DNA of 64,000 nucleotides. Source: Anaeramoeba flamelloides (lineage: Eukaryota > Metamonada > Anaeramoebidae). This document shows, piece after piece, positions 46,666 to 57,779 of this stretch. The notes beneath the pieces are model-generated. The model saw only the letters and a program-made list of their open reading frames with translations, was not told the origin of the DNA and did no database searches. The position numbers were made by a program, and so were the translations under genes. Position 1 is the first letter of the stretch, and every line of letters starts with the position of its first letter. The stretch is taken from positions 24,056,001 through 24,120,000 of the forward strand of contig JANTQA010000023.1 of the NCBI GenBank assembly GCA_027625915.1, read 5' to 3'.

Positions 46666-47125
46666 ACTGTTGAGAGAAAAATGTTGGACAGAGAAAAATG
46701 GTTGGACAGCAATTTTAATTGGGAACCTTACTGAAAATGGGTTTTAATTTCAATCATTTGTGAAATAATTAAAGAAAATAACAATAATCTACTTCTTAGA
46801 ATAAGGATTAATGTAATTCTACTTTTTCAAAACCCTATCTCTGATAATCTAAAGCAAGTTTAAAAAGTACCATTTTCGGAATTAATAGTAAACTTTACTA
46901 AAACTTGGATTTTTGTTAAAATAGAATGATCTACTTTAGTTATCAACCATTCAAATAAATATTCTACACAAACCACAGATTAATTTACTTGTAACACATT
47001 TAAACCTGGATTTATATAAAATTCACCTAGTTATCAATAGGATTTGATTTTCAATTTTACTAATGTTCCCAATTAAAAATGGTGTCCAACCATTTTTCTC
47101 TGTCCAACATTTTTCTCTCAACAGT
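46666..47125. mobile_element. Element K: 460-bp inverted-repeat element with GGACA subterminal repeats
   Basis: The ends are ACTGTTGAGAGAAAAATG and its reverse complement. The arms stay complementary for about 75 bp. Each arm contains a tandem pair, AGAAAAATGTTGGACAG and AGAAAAATGGTTGGACA. The centre is unique AT-rich sequence with no frame. Only one copy is in the window. The flanks do not show an obvious target duplication. A non-autonomous DNA transposon is the likeliest identity. Confidence 0.7.
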
Positions 47126-47869
47126 CATTTTTTAAATGGAAAAATGAAAAAGAAATTTTGAGATACGTGAACTCAAAAACCTTGTTATGGATCGTAAAAA
47201 TGAAAAAGAAAAATAATCATAATTTTCTAAAATTAAAAAAACCTCTCAATAAAAGACTTTAAATCTAAATAATCGTATTATCAATGATTTTTGATCATTG
47301 AGTTTTTTTGAATTGTTACATTGTCTCCACAAACAATTTATCCGTTCCATCACTACTGTGAAAATTTATAAGACATAGAAATTGGTTGTCTATTATAAAA
47401 TTGTGTTTTTAGAAATAGAGAATTCAATTTCTATCATAAAATAAAAATTTCAACTTCTCTTACTTCATTAGAGTTTTTTTGTAAAAACAAAGGCAAAAAT
47501 TAAATTTTCTCAAGAAATGAAAACACAGAAACCATGTAAATCACAGAAACCATGGTAAATTGAAAGTATTTTTCGATTTTGTTTTTAAATTATAAAAACC
47601 TGAGATTTTAACAATTTTGGAAATTGAAGATCCACATTAGTGTAAGTATTTTAATGAATTTGTTTGACAATTCCCAAAACCAAAAAATGGATAACTTATT
47701 TTTATCTTCTATTATAAATTTTACAGATTAGGATGAGCTTTAATAACCCTTTTGCCGTTTGTTGTACAGAATAAATTTTCAGAATAGAAAATCAATTTCG
47801 TTGGGCCTTATAAATATTCATGGTGGGGCTGGAAATGAATATTAATTATTTCAAAGAGTGTGATTTTGG

Positions 47870-48133
47870 CTTATTTTTTTTTGTTTATTTGGTTCTTTTT
47901 ATTTTTTCTTGAATTAAATCTCCTAGTCATGTCTAAGAGGAGGGTGTCTCCTCGAATTGTTCGTGGAATAACATGATCCATGCAAACGTACTTGACATTT
48001 TTAATGCTTTTTTGATAAATTTTTTTTTTGTTTGGATGGTTTCTCTCAAAACACAATTTGCTGTATCAAGAGAAATTGTGTTGAAGCTGTGTGGCGTGGG
48101 AAAGGTTGAAAAATTTTTCATGAAAAGGATCAT
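47870..48133 (-). CDS. Coding-like island, unassigned
   Basis: A GC-richer patch open in three frames. The preferred minus frame (48133-47933, 66 codons) starts at an ATG and reads NTISLDTANCVLRETIQTKK, KFIKKALKMSSTFAWIMLFH, EQFEETPSS. A second minus frame (48056-47871) contains VCMDHVIPRTIRGDTLLLDM. Both look protein-like, as overlapping frames of one former coding region can. No splice partners were found on either side, so this may be a short gene, an isolated exon or a gene fragment. Family unknown. Confidence 0.3.
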
Positions 48134-49976
48134 TTGGAAATTAAATTGGCAAAAATTCGTCTAAAGTTTTTTTTATTTAAAAAAAATATATTATATGTCT
48201 TAATATACGGGGACAATGATTTTTTTTAAGAATTTGTTTTAATGAATATAGAGAGCTAAATTTGATTAGAATATTGTTAAAACCAACCCCCAATTCACTA
48301 TTTGAGTTCGACAAACCCCCATAATCTTTTACTTAAAATCGAAAAAAAATAAAAATATTTTCAACGTTTTCTTATTTTGTAGTTACTAAAATCAAAATCA
48401 TTTCAAGATCAGTTAATAATGGTTTGAGTTTGCTGTTTTTTCTACCAAAATTCGAATAAATAACGAAAACCATTTTATTTCTTTGTAAAAATGGAAATTT
48501 CATTTAAAATCTTTTTCTTGAAAAAATACAACGCCTGTTTTTTTGTACCCAGTGGAAAACACTCAACCCAAACAAAACAATTTTAAAACCAAAATTGAAA
48601 TTAAACTATTCTTTCTATGTGTTGAGAAAATAAATTGCTCTTTTTTGTTCTTTTCTTCAACTAAAAAAAGATAAAATATAAATACTACCAAACATTCAAG
48701 CTACAAACAGTTTTATTCCTGATGTGTATTTGTAATTTTTGAAATCCATTTTGTAATAAATAATCTCAAAAAGTAAATCTCATGAATCAAAATGAGTACC
48801 AAATCCCCGATGTCTATTATGGATTATATTTTTGAATAAAAAAATTTCAATTCAAAAAAAGCAATTAAACACGATTTTCCAGTCTTTCTCTTCCCTGAAT
48901 TCCGTTTTATGCTTTAGAATTCGAAATTGAAATGGTTGTTTTCCAAAACAATTATTCCAAAAAAATAAAATACCTTCTTATTTTTCGAACAATTATAGTT
49001 TTTCAAGACATTTAGTTTTTTATTACAAATCTATTTTGTATCAATCTCTTATGATCAAAAAAAACTGAGTACCTAAACTTTTTTAAAATTGTTAAATTCA
49101 AATTTCAATAAGTAACTCTTCATTCAATTCCAAATTAATAGATTTTTAATTATGTTTCAAAATAAACAAAAAATGTTTCAGTTTTTTATCTTTGAATTTT
49201 TTTCTTTATTAGTTTATTGATCAACAATTCCCATTCAATTTTTAATAATAACATAAGAGCGAATATTATTTTTGGTGTCTATTAGCGGAAATTAGAAAAA
49301 ATAAAAAATACCGAAATTGTAGCGAAAGACATATCAGTTGAGAAAAAATGATCTTTCGATTTTAGAAATGAGGATTTTAGAGGATTTAATACAACCCCAA
49401 ACACTTTATCATAGACATTATTCAAAAAATGTCTTTATTGTAAAACAACAGACTTTTTCATCAAAATTTTTTCACTTTTCTCCTTATTGATATTTGAAAA
49501 CAATTTTTAGAACCCTCTCAATTAACTCACAATCCAAAAAAAAATATAGAAAATGACCTTATATGTGACAGGGTTTTATAAAATTGTCTTCAAGTGAAAT
49601 TTTCTCAAAAAGTCGATTTTTCGCAACCTTCTTTGTCATTTTGAGATACAAGGCTGAAAAATTCAGACCTTTTTAGGAAAAATTTGACATTTTTTCCTTC
49701 TGAGATCTTACTGAATAAAAATTTGTGAGATTTACAAACCACCAAATCCTGAGAAAAACACAAAATACTTGAAATTTGAATTGTAAACGTAGTCGTTAAT
49801 AATTTCTTTAATTTAAAATCAAATTCTTTTTATAACTAAACAAAAAAATTATGAACTCAGTAATAAACCTAGTAAAGTTCATTGAAATAAAGTGTCTATA
49901 GAAAACTCATTTAATTATTTGGTTTTCCTAAGAAGATCCACTTTTTAAAAAAAACATAGAGTTTAGATTAGGCTTC
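48134..49976. other. Gene-free interval
   Basis: About 1.8 kb of AT-rich sequence. No frame, hairpin or repeat copy from elsewhere in the window was recognised. Confidence 0.4.
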
Positions 49977-50772
49977 ACTAGAATGAAAAAATAATTTTAA
50001 AAATTAAAAGTTAGACAAAATTACTCCATTCATTAACCTTTTATTTTAAATAAAGTTTATTCACAATATAATCAACATTCCAGAACTTTAAATTCATGAG
50101 ATTATTTTATTTATGGTTGTTAGTATAACCACCTTTTTTAAAAGTATCTAGTCTAGAAAAAAGGTATTTTTCGGGTAAAAAATTCCAAATAAATTAATGG
50201 AATGAATTTTAGTTTAATTCAACTTGGAGATATTTACTTTGATAGATAATAGACAATAGTTTTGAAAATGTTCTACTCATCTAATAAAACTGAAATAGAA
50301 AAAAAATTTCTTATGATAATTATTGGGAGTGTCCGCTAAGTGTCTAGGTTTTTTTAATTCAAAAGAGTTGAGTAAAATCTTTGATTTTTCTCTATTCCTT
50401 TGAATTATGGAAAATGGAAATGAAAATCAAAAAAATTGTTTTTTTTTAATTTATATCAATAAATAATTCCCTAATAGTCAAAATAATTGGTTATCCGTTT
50501 GAAGGATATTGATTAAATTTAAAATACTTATAAAATATATGATTATAACCTCTTAAAGGTGAAAAAAATATTCAAATTTTTTACTATTTAATTTAAAAAC
50601 AATCTCCATGGAAAAATGGATTTTCCAACTTGGTTTGTTAAATATCTTGAAAAATAATTTTTGATTCGAAGATCTTTTATTAACCAATAGTGTTTATTAT
50701 AATTGCAGTTATCAAATAGTGACAATTTAGCAAATGTTCAATATAATTTGAAAAATCTCTTTCATGATCGTG
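49977..50772 (+). repeat. Repeat family E, copy 2
   Basis: Begins CACTAGAATGAAAAAATAA and follows copy 1 to TTTCATGATCGTG. It contains a single J-type hairpin (GGTTTTTTTAATTCAAAAGA..CTTTGAATTATGG) preceded by GTCCGCTAAGTGTCTAGG. Family F copy 2 starts 4 bp later, so two elements lie end to end. Confidence 0.6.
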
Positions 50773-50775
50773 ATA

Positions 50776-51106
50776 GGAAGTAATTTGTTTATCAAAAATT
50801 TTCCAAATAAAATTTATTTTGATAAAGAATTAAAAATAAAATCAAGTAAAGAAGAAGTAATTGTATCAAATGTTACAAGATAAGAACAAGAAATAAAAGC
50901 TTTTTCTTTTTTATTTTATTGAACATTTTTTTGATTTTTTTTTGATTGAAATTTATTAATTGGTATGAAAACATATTATACTAAGATATAGAACACTCTC
51001 CCAAATTTATTTAAATATCAATGTATTTGGTTATTGAAATGATATGAAAAATTAAGTTCAAATGAATGTGGAACTCAAAATTTGTTAAATATACTCCATT
51101 CCTTAA
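50776..51106 (+). repeat. Repeat family F, copy 2
   Basis: Matches 1335-1660: GGAAGTAATTTGTTTATC, AAGAAGAAGTAATTGTATC, TTGGTATGAAAACATATTAT, CAATGTATTTGGTTATTGAA and GGAACTCAAAA, ending CTCCATTCCTTAA. Non-coding. Confidence 0.5.
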
Positions 51107-51289
51107 ATATTATCTTATTCTATTCTAAAATTTAAAAAAAAATTCTTTTATATTTATTAAAAAAAAAAATAAATTTATAGATAAATTGGTGGATAAATGA
51201 AAAGGAGTTGATTTTGTGATTAAATTGGTATCAAAGTTTGATTAATTATGCTGAATATTTTTATCTTTTTAATTTCATTCTTGTTCTTT

Positions 51290-51760
51290 TTTTATGAATC
51301 TTATTTATTTTTAATGTTTTTTTTTTTTATCAAAATTATTATATTTTATTTTGATAATATTTAAATTTTTGATTTGATATTTTTTGTTTTTTTACCTTTG
51401 ATAATTTTTGACATAATTTAAAAAATAAAAAATGATTTTTTATGATTTGATAATATTTGATTTTTTATGATATGATATTTTTTGATTTTTTTTGTTTGAT
51501 ATTTTTTGTTAATTTTTGTCGTTTTTTATGATATTTTTTGAAAAATTAACTCTATTTTATGATATTTTTTGACGACATATTTTGTCAATCAAAAAGGTGT
51601 CATAATTTATTTAGATGAGTTTTTTTGACAAATCTCATGGCAATTTTTGATATTTTTTGTCAAATTTTTTTGTCCTTTTTTGTCCTTTTTTGTCCTTTTT
51701 TGTAAATTTTTGTACGATTTTTTTGACATTTTTTGACAATTAATTACAAAATTTTGTCGG
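51290..51760 (+). repeat. T-rich degenerate array of TTTTTTGATATTTTTTG-like words
   Basis: Variants of TGATATTTTTTG(A/T) recur about ten times, and TGTCCTTTTT occurs three times in tandem at 51671-51700. Purine and pyrimidine are strongly biased between strands. It is not a clean tandem array. It could be an expanded low-complexity tract or a very decayed satellite. Confidence 0.45.
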
Positions 51761-52181
51761 ACCTGTGGTAAGACTAAAAAAAAGTGTCCAAATACTTTTT
51801 TTTGGAAGTAATTTTCAATTCAAAAAATTAAATCTTTAATAAACACCGGGTATTTGGTACTCATTTCCATTATTGAAATTTACATTTTGGGTTTTTTTAT
51901 TACCAAGTGGGTTTTAAAAATTATAAATACATATGGGAATAAAACCATTTGTAACTTGAATGATTGGTAGTAGTTAGAATATTTTTTTTTTTTTAATTAA
52001 AGGAAATAATATAAATAAAGATGAAGTACAAATATCAGATTGTAGTAAGAAATCTTTAAATTCAATTTAACTTTTAAATACCTTTTATTTTGGTGATTTG
52101 CATTCCGTATCAGTATATAGAAAAAGGGTTATTTTTTTTGGAAAAAAAGTTTATATTAAAAAAAAAAAAAATATTGTATTA

Positions 52182-52377
52182 CAGTCAGTTCCACTTTTAA
52201 GGCACAAACTACAACGATATTTAAGGAACACAAAAAATCTCAAATTAAGGCATAAAATTTGGATTCTAGTAAAATAAAATGTATCAAAAAAAAAATTAAA
52301 AATTTTGTGCCTTAATTTGAGATTATTTTGGGAATTAAATTTCACTGTAGTTTGTGCCTTAAAAGTAGAACTGACTA
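52182..52377. mobile_element. MITE-A copy 6 (diverged, nested in family E)
   Basis: 196 bp, TA-flanked. The ends are CAGTCAGTTCC and GTAGAACTGACTA, each one or two bases off consensus. It sits directly against hairpin remnants of module J and family E sequence (52378 onward), so it appears to have landed inside an older element. Confidence 0.75.
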
Positions 52378-52795
52378 TAAATTTTCAGTTCATTCCAAAA
52401 GGTAAAAAAATCCGAGGTCACACTGGATATTTATCATCAGTGTTTTTTTCTGTGTTTTCGTTTTTTATTTGATTAATGCAGAATTTTTAAAACTATTAGT
52501 TATGACATATTTAAATGAATATCCCAGAGTTGAATTAAACTAAAATTTACCCATCCGGTTATTTAAATTATTGTGTAGCTCAAAAAATAACTTTTTAATC
52601 TAAGACAGATTTTTAATAATCGTGGTACCACTAAGAACAATAAATAGAAGAGACTCAAGAAAATGAAGTTCGGAAATGTTGGTTCTGTTGTAAATAAACT
52701 TTATTACTAAGGATGGAAGGTTAATTAAAATATAAGTTTTCTCTAACTTTAAATTGAAAATTTTATTTTATTATTTCTGTGTGAGTTGGACTTTT
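52378..52795 (-). repeat. Repeat family E, copy 4 (reverse, left end only)
   Basis: The reverse complement of the E left end: GTGTTTTTT.., GTATTTAAATT-type core, GGTACCACTAAGAACAATAA, GAAATGTTGGTTCTGTTGTA, AATAAACTTTATTACTAAGG. The outer terminus near 52795 is poorly kept. Its inner end is interrupted by MITE-A copy 6. Confidence 0.5.
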
Positions 52796-53039
52796 TTCGT
52801 TATCCATTGCTTTCAATAATTCAATCCTTTTCATTTTATCTTTGAAATAATATTCTTTTTTTTTTGCTTAATTTGATAAAAATATTTGATAATTGAATTT
52901 TGAAAGCAATTTTATAAATAAATATTTTGTAAAAAAATAATAAATAGTTATGTGGTGAGAAACTCAAGGTTATAAGTTGTTTGTATTCATACAAATTAAG
53001 AAGAAATTGAAAACACAATTCTTTGAAAATAGACATTTA

Positions 53040-53458
53040 TCAGTTTTATTTTTTTTCATTATTGATTATAACAAGTTTATTTGGAAAGGTGATCTTTTGT
53101 ATTTGGTCTTGAAAAAGATTTGATTTGTTTAAAATGTACTCCTTCTCATGTAGGTTTTATTGGTTTAATCTTTGGTTAATTTTAAGTATTTCAATAAACA
53201 CATTTCTCGATTATATTCAAACTCAATTTAATGAAAACCAAAAATTTAATTAAAAAAATCTTCAAAAAATTGAAAATTTTCAATTTTCAACTCTGTTTTG
53301 TTTTGTATTTCTTTTCACAAGTAGAGTAATTAATGATATTTTGGTTTCAAAGTTTCAATATCTTGTGGCACTCAAAAAATCTTTTTATTTTTCAGTAGGA
53401 CTCTACACAATTAAAATTATCTTAAATGGGAAAATGCAGTTACTTCCTTAAGAAAATT
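53040..53458 (-). repeat. Repeat family D, copy 3 (reverse)
   Basis: Reverse complement of D copies 1 and 2: AATAAACACATTTCTCGA, AACCAAAAATTTAATTAAA, TTTCAATATCTTGTGGCACT, TCAGTAGGACTC, AATGGGAAAATGCAGTTACT, TCCTTAAG. It ends about 180 bp before the stop of the 53639 gene. Confidence 0.55.
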
Positions 53459-53638
53459 AAATTAGTGCCTCTTTTCAGAAACTAAATTTCTCAAAAATCA
53501 GAATCAAAAATTTCAAGATCTATTGAGCTTTTTCAATGAAGTCTCTTCTAACCCAACCAAACGGACTTTTGAAATGAAATGGAAAATATTTGATAATTGA
53601 TTTTATTTTTCTTGGTAATAAGAATGCTATTACGATCT

Positions 53639-54124
53639 TTATTTCTTCTCTTCTTGTGTCTCAATAAGTTGAAAATAATAGTCTGTTAGTTCCTCGTTTT
53701 TTGCTTCTAAACAGAGATCAACTTTTTGAAAGCATCTTTCGATAAATTCAACAATTAAAACTCGTTTAAGGACCAACTCCAGAAGCTGAGGGAAGATAAA
53801 AGTTACTTGTTCTATGAGCAACTGGATATGCTCTTCTCCCATTTCGCTGTGGATTGTGAAACGGCACAGCCTTGAAATAGATTCCGATACTGGGTTTTCT
53901 GTTGGTGGGATGCTTGTTGTCTCTTCTCGTTTCTTTTTAAAATCTGAGTTCTCAAGGAGCAGCTTGTCTTTATTGAGGATAAGCTGATGCAGACCATTTA
54001 TGATTTTAATCATTGTTTCAGTTTGGCTTTCCTTCTCATAAAGAACTGATTTTGCAATCTTGTTGTTTATTTCATTTTCATTTTCGTGGATAAGCTTGGT
54101 AAGCTTGTTGATATTTTGCTCCAT
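53639..54124 (-). CDS. 161-residue helical protein of unknown function
   Basis: A complete single-exon frame from ATG, with a composition clearly less AT-rich than its surroundings, so very likely a real gene. The N-terminal third is a charged helix (MEQNINKLTKLIHENENEIN) with coiled-coil character. The middle is TTSIPPTENP. The C-terminal half is hydrophobic-helical (HIQLLIEQVTFIFPQLLELV, LKRVLIVEFIERCFQKVDLC) and ends with an acidic helix and EEKK. No membrane segment of sufficient length or catalytic motif is seen. It could be a subunit of a small helical complex. The start codon lies 38 bp from repeat family I copy 2. Confidence 0.75.
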   Translation of the reverse strand: MEQNINKLTKLIHENENEINNKIAKSVLYEKESQTETMIKIINGLHQLILNKDKLLLENSDFKKKREETTSIPPTENPVSESISRLCRFTIHSEMGEEHIQLLIEQVTFIFPQLLELVLKRVLIVEFIERCFQKVDLCLEAKNEELTDYYFQLIETQEEKK

Positions 54125-54162
54125 GAAAAAATTGAGAATTAAAGAAGAAAAAATACAAAAAA

Positions 54163-54861
54163 TGAAACGAACTCGATTAAAAATTTGTCGTTATTTTTCC
54201 CCTATTTGGAATTAATTTGTTATTTTTATAAAGAAAAGAATTGTTGGGTGAATTTCTTCTCTTTAGAGTTCTGATCATTAAAGTATGGAAAGTTTTTTTT
54301 AACCTCAAAATGTTGTTCTGTAATTTTCAATTTTTAGTGTTTCTTAATTTGGTAATAATTCCTCTTATCTTTGGAATATTCCAAAACTAAAGCAATATTT
54401 AAAAAGATGAGTTGGTATAGTTGTTGTTGATATGTGAGTTTTGGCGATTATCTTTATTGTCTCCCATTTGAAAATTTCGTTTCTTTTGATTTTTTTATTT
54501 GTCAAAAATTACTTTTTGATTTTTAAAAAGTTTTTAATTTGAGAAAATGAATCTAACAATTGAAATTAGAGTTAAATAAAATTCTCAAAATGAATTCTAC
54601 CATGACGAAATTAAATTGGTATATCTAAAGAAGGAATTATTTCAGATATCTAAGAATATATATTAATGGATATTTTTTTAGATTGTAGAATGGGATTATT
54701 TTTACTATAAAACCCCTTTATTAAATATTTTGAAGAGCTGATAGATCTTGCATTTTTATACTTATAATTCTAATAGTATTTGGAATAACAAAATTAAATA
54801 TAGAATTTTATCAAAATTGGTTCATTATTAAAGAATTTCCAAAAGAGTCGAGGTTGGTTCA
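54163..54861 (+). repeat. Repeat family I, copy 2 (against a start codon)
   Basis: 699 bp matching 45575-46266. Its termini are TGAAACGAACTCGATT at the left and GTCGAGGTTGGTTCA at the right, again an inverted repeat. Its left end is 38 bp upstream of the ATG of the minus-strand gene at 53639-54124, so it occupies nearly all of that gene's promoter region. Confidence 0.75.
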
Positions 54862-56295
54862 ATGGTTTATACAAGTTTTGAACACAACAAGAATAGCTCT
54901 AAAATTGTAGTCACTTTTTTTACTTCAAAACACTTTTGTTTTTTTGAAATTTTAAAAGGAATTACAAGATCAAAATTCCATAACTATCAATTTAAAAGTT
55001 TTTACAAGCAAAACTTTTAAAAATAGGTAATTTAAAATAATTTTCCTTTTTTGGTTTTCATAAAAAGAGTTTCAGGTTATTGAAATTTAACAAATATTTT
55101 TCTTTTTAGATAACTTTCAAAAATTTCAATTAAATTCAAAATGTTATATTTTGTTTATTAATACTGTGAAATTCAAATAAAATATTTGGAAATTTTTACT
55201 TCACCTATCCCCATAGTAATTTTTAATCCTTTACTTTTGAAAAAAGCATTTTATTTGGTTAAATGGTTAAGAAACCCTTATAAAATTAGTTGACCTTCAA
55301 AATATTCTTTGTCAAAAATAGTTTTAAAAAGTAGGGTTCTAATTTGTTAAAAGGGGAAATTGACTGATAATTTTTTTTTAATTTACTGACATCAATAAAT
55401 TAAAAATATATATTTATCAGTTTTTATTACACTTTTTTTTTTTTTAACAATTTGTGTCAAGTCTTTGAAATTTGAAAAAAGTTTAAAAAAATATCAGAGA
55501 CTGAAAATCAGTATGAAAGTTCGAAAATTTTTGAAAGTTTTTGTTTGGATTGTTCTATTCTTGTCATAAACAAACCAAGAAAAGCAGAACAATTGTTCAG
55601 AAACTGTTTTTAATTTACAACAACTATGCTTCTTTTAAGGATTTTAATTTTATTAAGGGGCTAGTCTCTATTATTTTTTTTTTTGTCCAATTTCTAAATA
55701 AGGATTCCTTATCTAGAATTATGTTTAATATTGAAAATTAACAGGATTTTCAAATCTAAGTAATTGGCAAAAAATTTTCTCCATCTCTATTAAATTTAGG
55801 TACAAAAATTTAATCGAGATTAGTCCCTCAATTAATTAAAAGATCAAAATCCAATAACTCTCATTTTGAACCTTTTTTAATTCAAACTTTAAAAATATCA
55901 CGATTGGAATACCTTTTAAAAGCTTTTTAATAAAAATAGTTTTAGGTTTAAGGGAGTTTACAATTGTTTTTCTTTTTGATAACTTTCAAAAAAATTAAAT
56001 TTAATTTTTAAAGGTTATTTTTTTTTCATTATAATTTTTTACACTTTTTTGGTTTAAAAATGTTAACCAAGTTTTTGAAATTTGAAAAAATATCAAAGAA
56101 TTTCGGTAATTGAAATCTTGTAAACTGTTCCGTCTGAAGTTCCCAAAAGTATTCAAATTCTTTTACTGGTATTTAAAAGTTTAATCAGATAAATTTTTAA
56201 CTGATGTTTTTTAATATGTTTCTTTGAATAGTTTTTCTTTTTGTTTTATGAAGTTATCTAATCTATCTATCTATCTATATATATATATATATATA
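54862..56295. repeat. Interval with a diverged tandem duplication
   Basis: Blocks at about 54960-55515 recur at about 55860-56120 in the same order and orientation: AAGATCAAAAT(T)CCA(T)AACT, TTTTTCTTTTT(A)GATAACTTTCAAAA, TTACACTTTTTT and GTCTTTGAAATTTGAAAAAA. The spacing differs, so there has been insertion or loss. No supported gene. The 66-codon frame at 55541-55741 is not convincing. Confidence 0.4.
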
Positions 56296-56649
56296 AATTC
56301 CATTTCACTCAAAGGGGCCCAGCCAAAAATGAAAAAGCTACTTTATTTTTAAGAATCAACCAAACTTAGATTGTTTAGAAATACTAGAAATAATAAACTT
56401 CTTATAAGAGTCCATAATTATAAAAGAAACCCCTGAACAAACCATAAATTTCAAAAAAAAAAAAATGTTAAAAAATTTTTTGGGCCCCATTTATTGGAAC
56501 GTCTCGTACAAAATTCTCAATTTCTTTAGGAAATTAAAATTGTTGATAATAAGATTTTTTACTTGTAAATGTATGAATTTTAAAAGAACATACAAAGCTT
56601 AGCTTTTCTTAATGTTTAGTTCGTTTTTCAAACATTTTTTTTTTCAAAG

Positions 56650-56687
<38 letters not shown>

Positions 56688-56839
56688 AAAAAACAAAAAA
56701 AACAAAATTTTACAAAATGAGAAACAATGATTTTGATCTAAAAATTGAAAATTTTAGTTTGATAAGAGTAATGAATTAAACTCATAGAATGTCTTCCATT
56801 TCTTCAATAAAACTGGGCCCCTTTGACTGAAAAAGAGTT
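56296..56839 (+). mobile_element. MITE-B copy 1 (well preserved, in a TA microsatellite)
   Basis: 544 bp with inverted ends AATTCCATTTCACTCAAAGG / CCTTTGACTGAAAAAGAGTT followed inward by GGCCCAG / CTGGGCC. It is flanked on both sides by (TA)n, into which it inserted. The interior is nearly the same as in copy 2 (60869-61418), differing mainly at scattered bases and in poly-A length. No frame. Confidence 0.85.
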
Positions 56840-57488
56840 TATATATATATATATATTTCAATACATCCCAAAAAAAAAAAGAGTAACAAAAACAATAACT
56901 ATATATTTTTTATTTATTGATGGTGAGTAAATTACAATGATCAAAATTCGAAGAGTTGTGGGATAAAACAAATTAGTAACTTTTATGTAGATCAAGTATA
57001 GCAGCTTATACTAATTTTTAAAAAAATTCAAAATTAAAAGAGCTTTTTAATCAAGTGAACTATCCAATTTGATTTTTTTTAACAAACAATAATAATAATA
57101 AAATTGAGTTAAAAATTTCAAGATCAAATCAATTTTTTTGTTTGGGATTGGTACTTTAAAGTTGATTTTATGAAATTCTATTTTAGCGAAAAAGTTTTTG
57201 TAATTATAAAAAAAATTTAGAATTTTTTGCATTTTTTTTTATTTATTTTTAAAAAGAAAAATTGTAAATAAATTTGTTTATTTTATTTATTTTAAATTTT
57301 ATTTTAATTATTGGTTAAATATCCCATTTCAATTAATAACTCTAGTAATTATGTTCATTTCTCCAAAATAAACGAATTGTGATTCTTTCTCAGCGATATT
57401 TATTTATATCACCTATCAAGAATAATATAAATTTTTTTCAACTTCACTCTAATAATACCAGGTATTTGTTTCAGAGTAGATATTTTTT

Positions 57489-57779
57489 TTGATTATATTT
57501 TTTTGGGTGGGATCTACAATATTATCTCTTTTTATATGTGCAAAAATACAACTATTTTTTCTATTGAGAGTACCACTCTCAAATTTTTTAGCAATTGATG
57601 GTTTCAGTTTTCCATCTACTACTTTTTATTTTAAGTATTCACCTGATTATAGGAATATATTCTTTTATCTTGGAAATCCGAACTTTATTTCTTCTGAAGA
57701 ATCAAAAACAATTTTGAACATTATTGGCTTAAAAGATGTTTTCTCAATCATTTCATTACCACCTTATAAAAATTTTTAA
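57489..57779 (+). CDS. Candidate exon or short gene, unrecognised
   Basis: An open frame from a TTG. The first 30 codons are hydrophobic and T-rich. From about 57570 it reads RVPLSNFLAIDGFSFPSTTF, YFKYSPDYRNIFFYLGNPNF and ISSEESKTILNIIGLKDVFS, ending LPPYKNF and TAA. The latter part looks genuinely coding. TATTGAGAG at 57561-57569 could hold a 3' splice site, making this the last exon of a gene whose earlier exons I could not find. No family recognised. Confidence 0.3.
   Translation: MIIFFWVGSTILSLFICAKIQLFFLLRVPLSNFLAIDGFSFPSTTFYFKYSPDYRNIFFYLGNPNFISSEESKTILNIIGLKDVFSIISLPPYKNF

Noticed and set aside
51660-51705. CRISPR-like short direct repeats (TGTCCTTTTT x3)
   Set aside because: No spacers, the units are contiguous, and the setting is eukaryotic.
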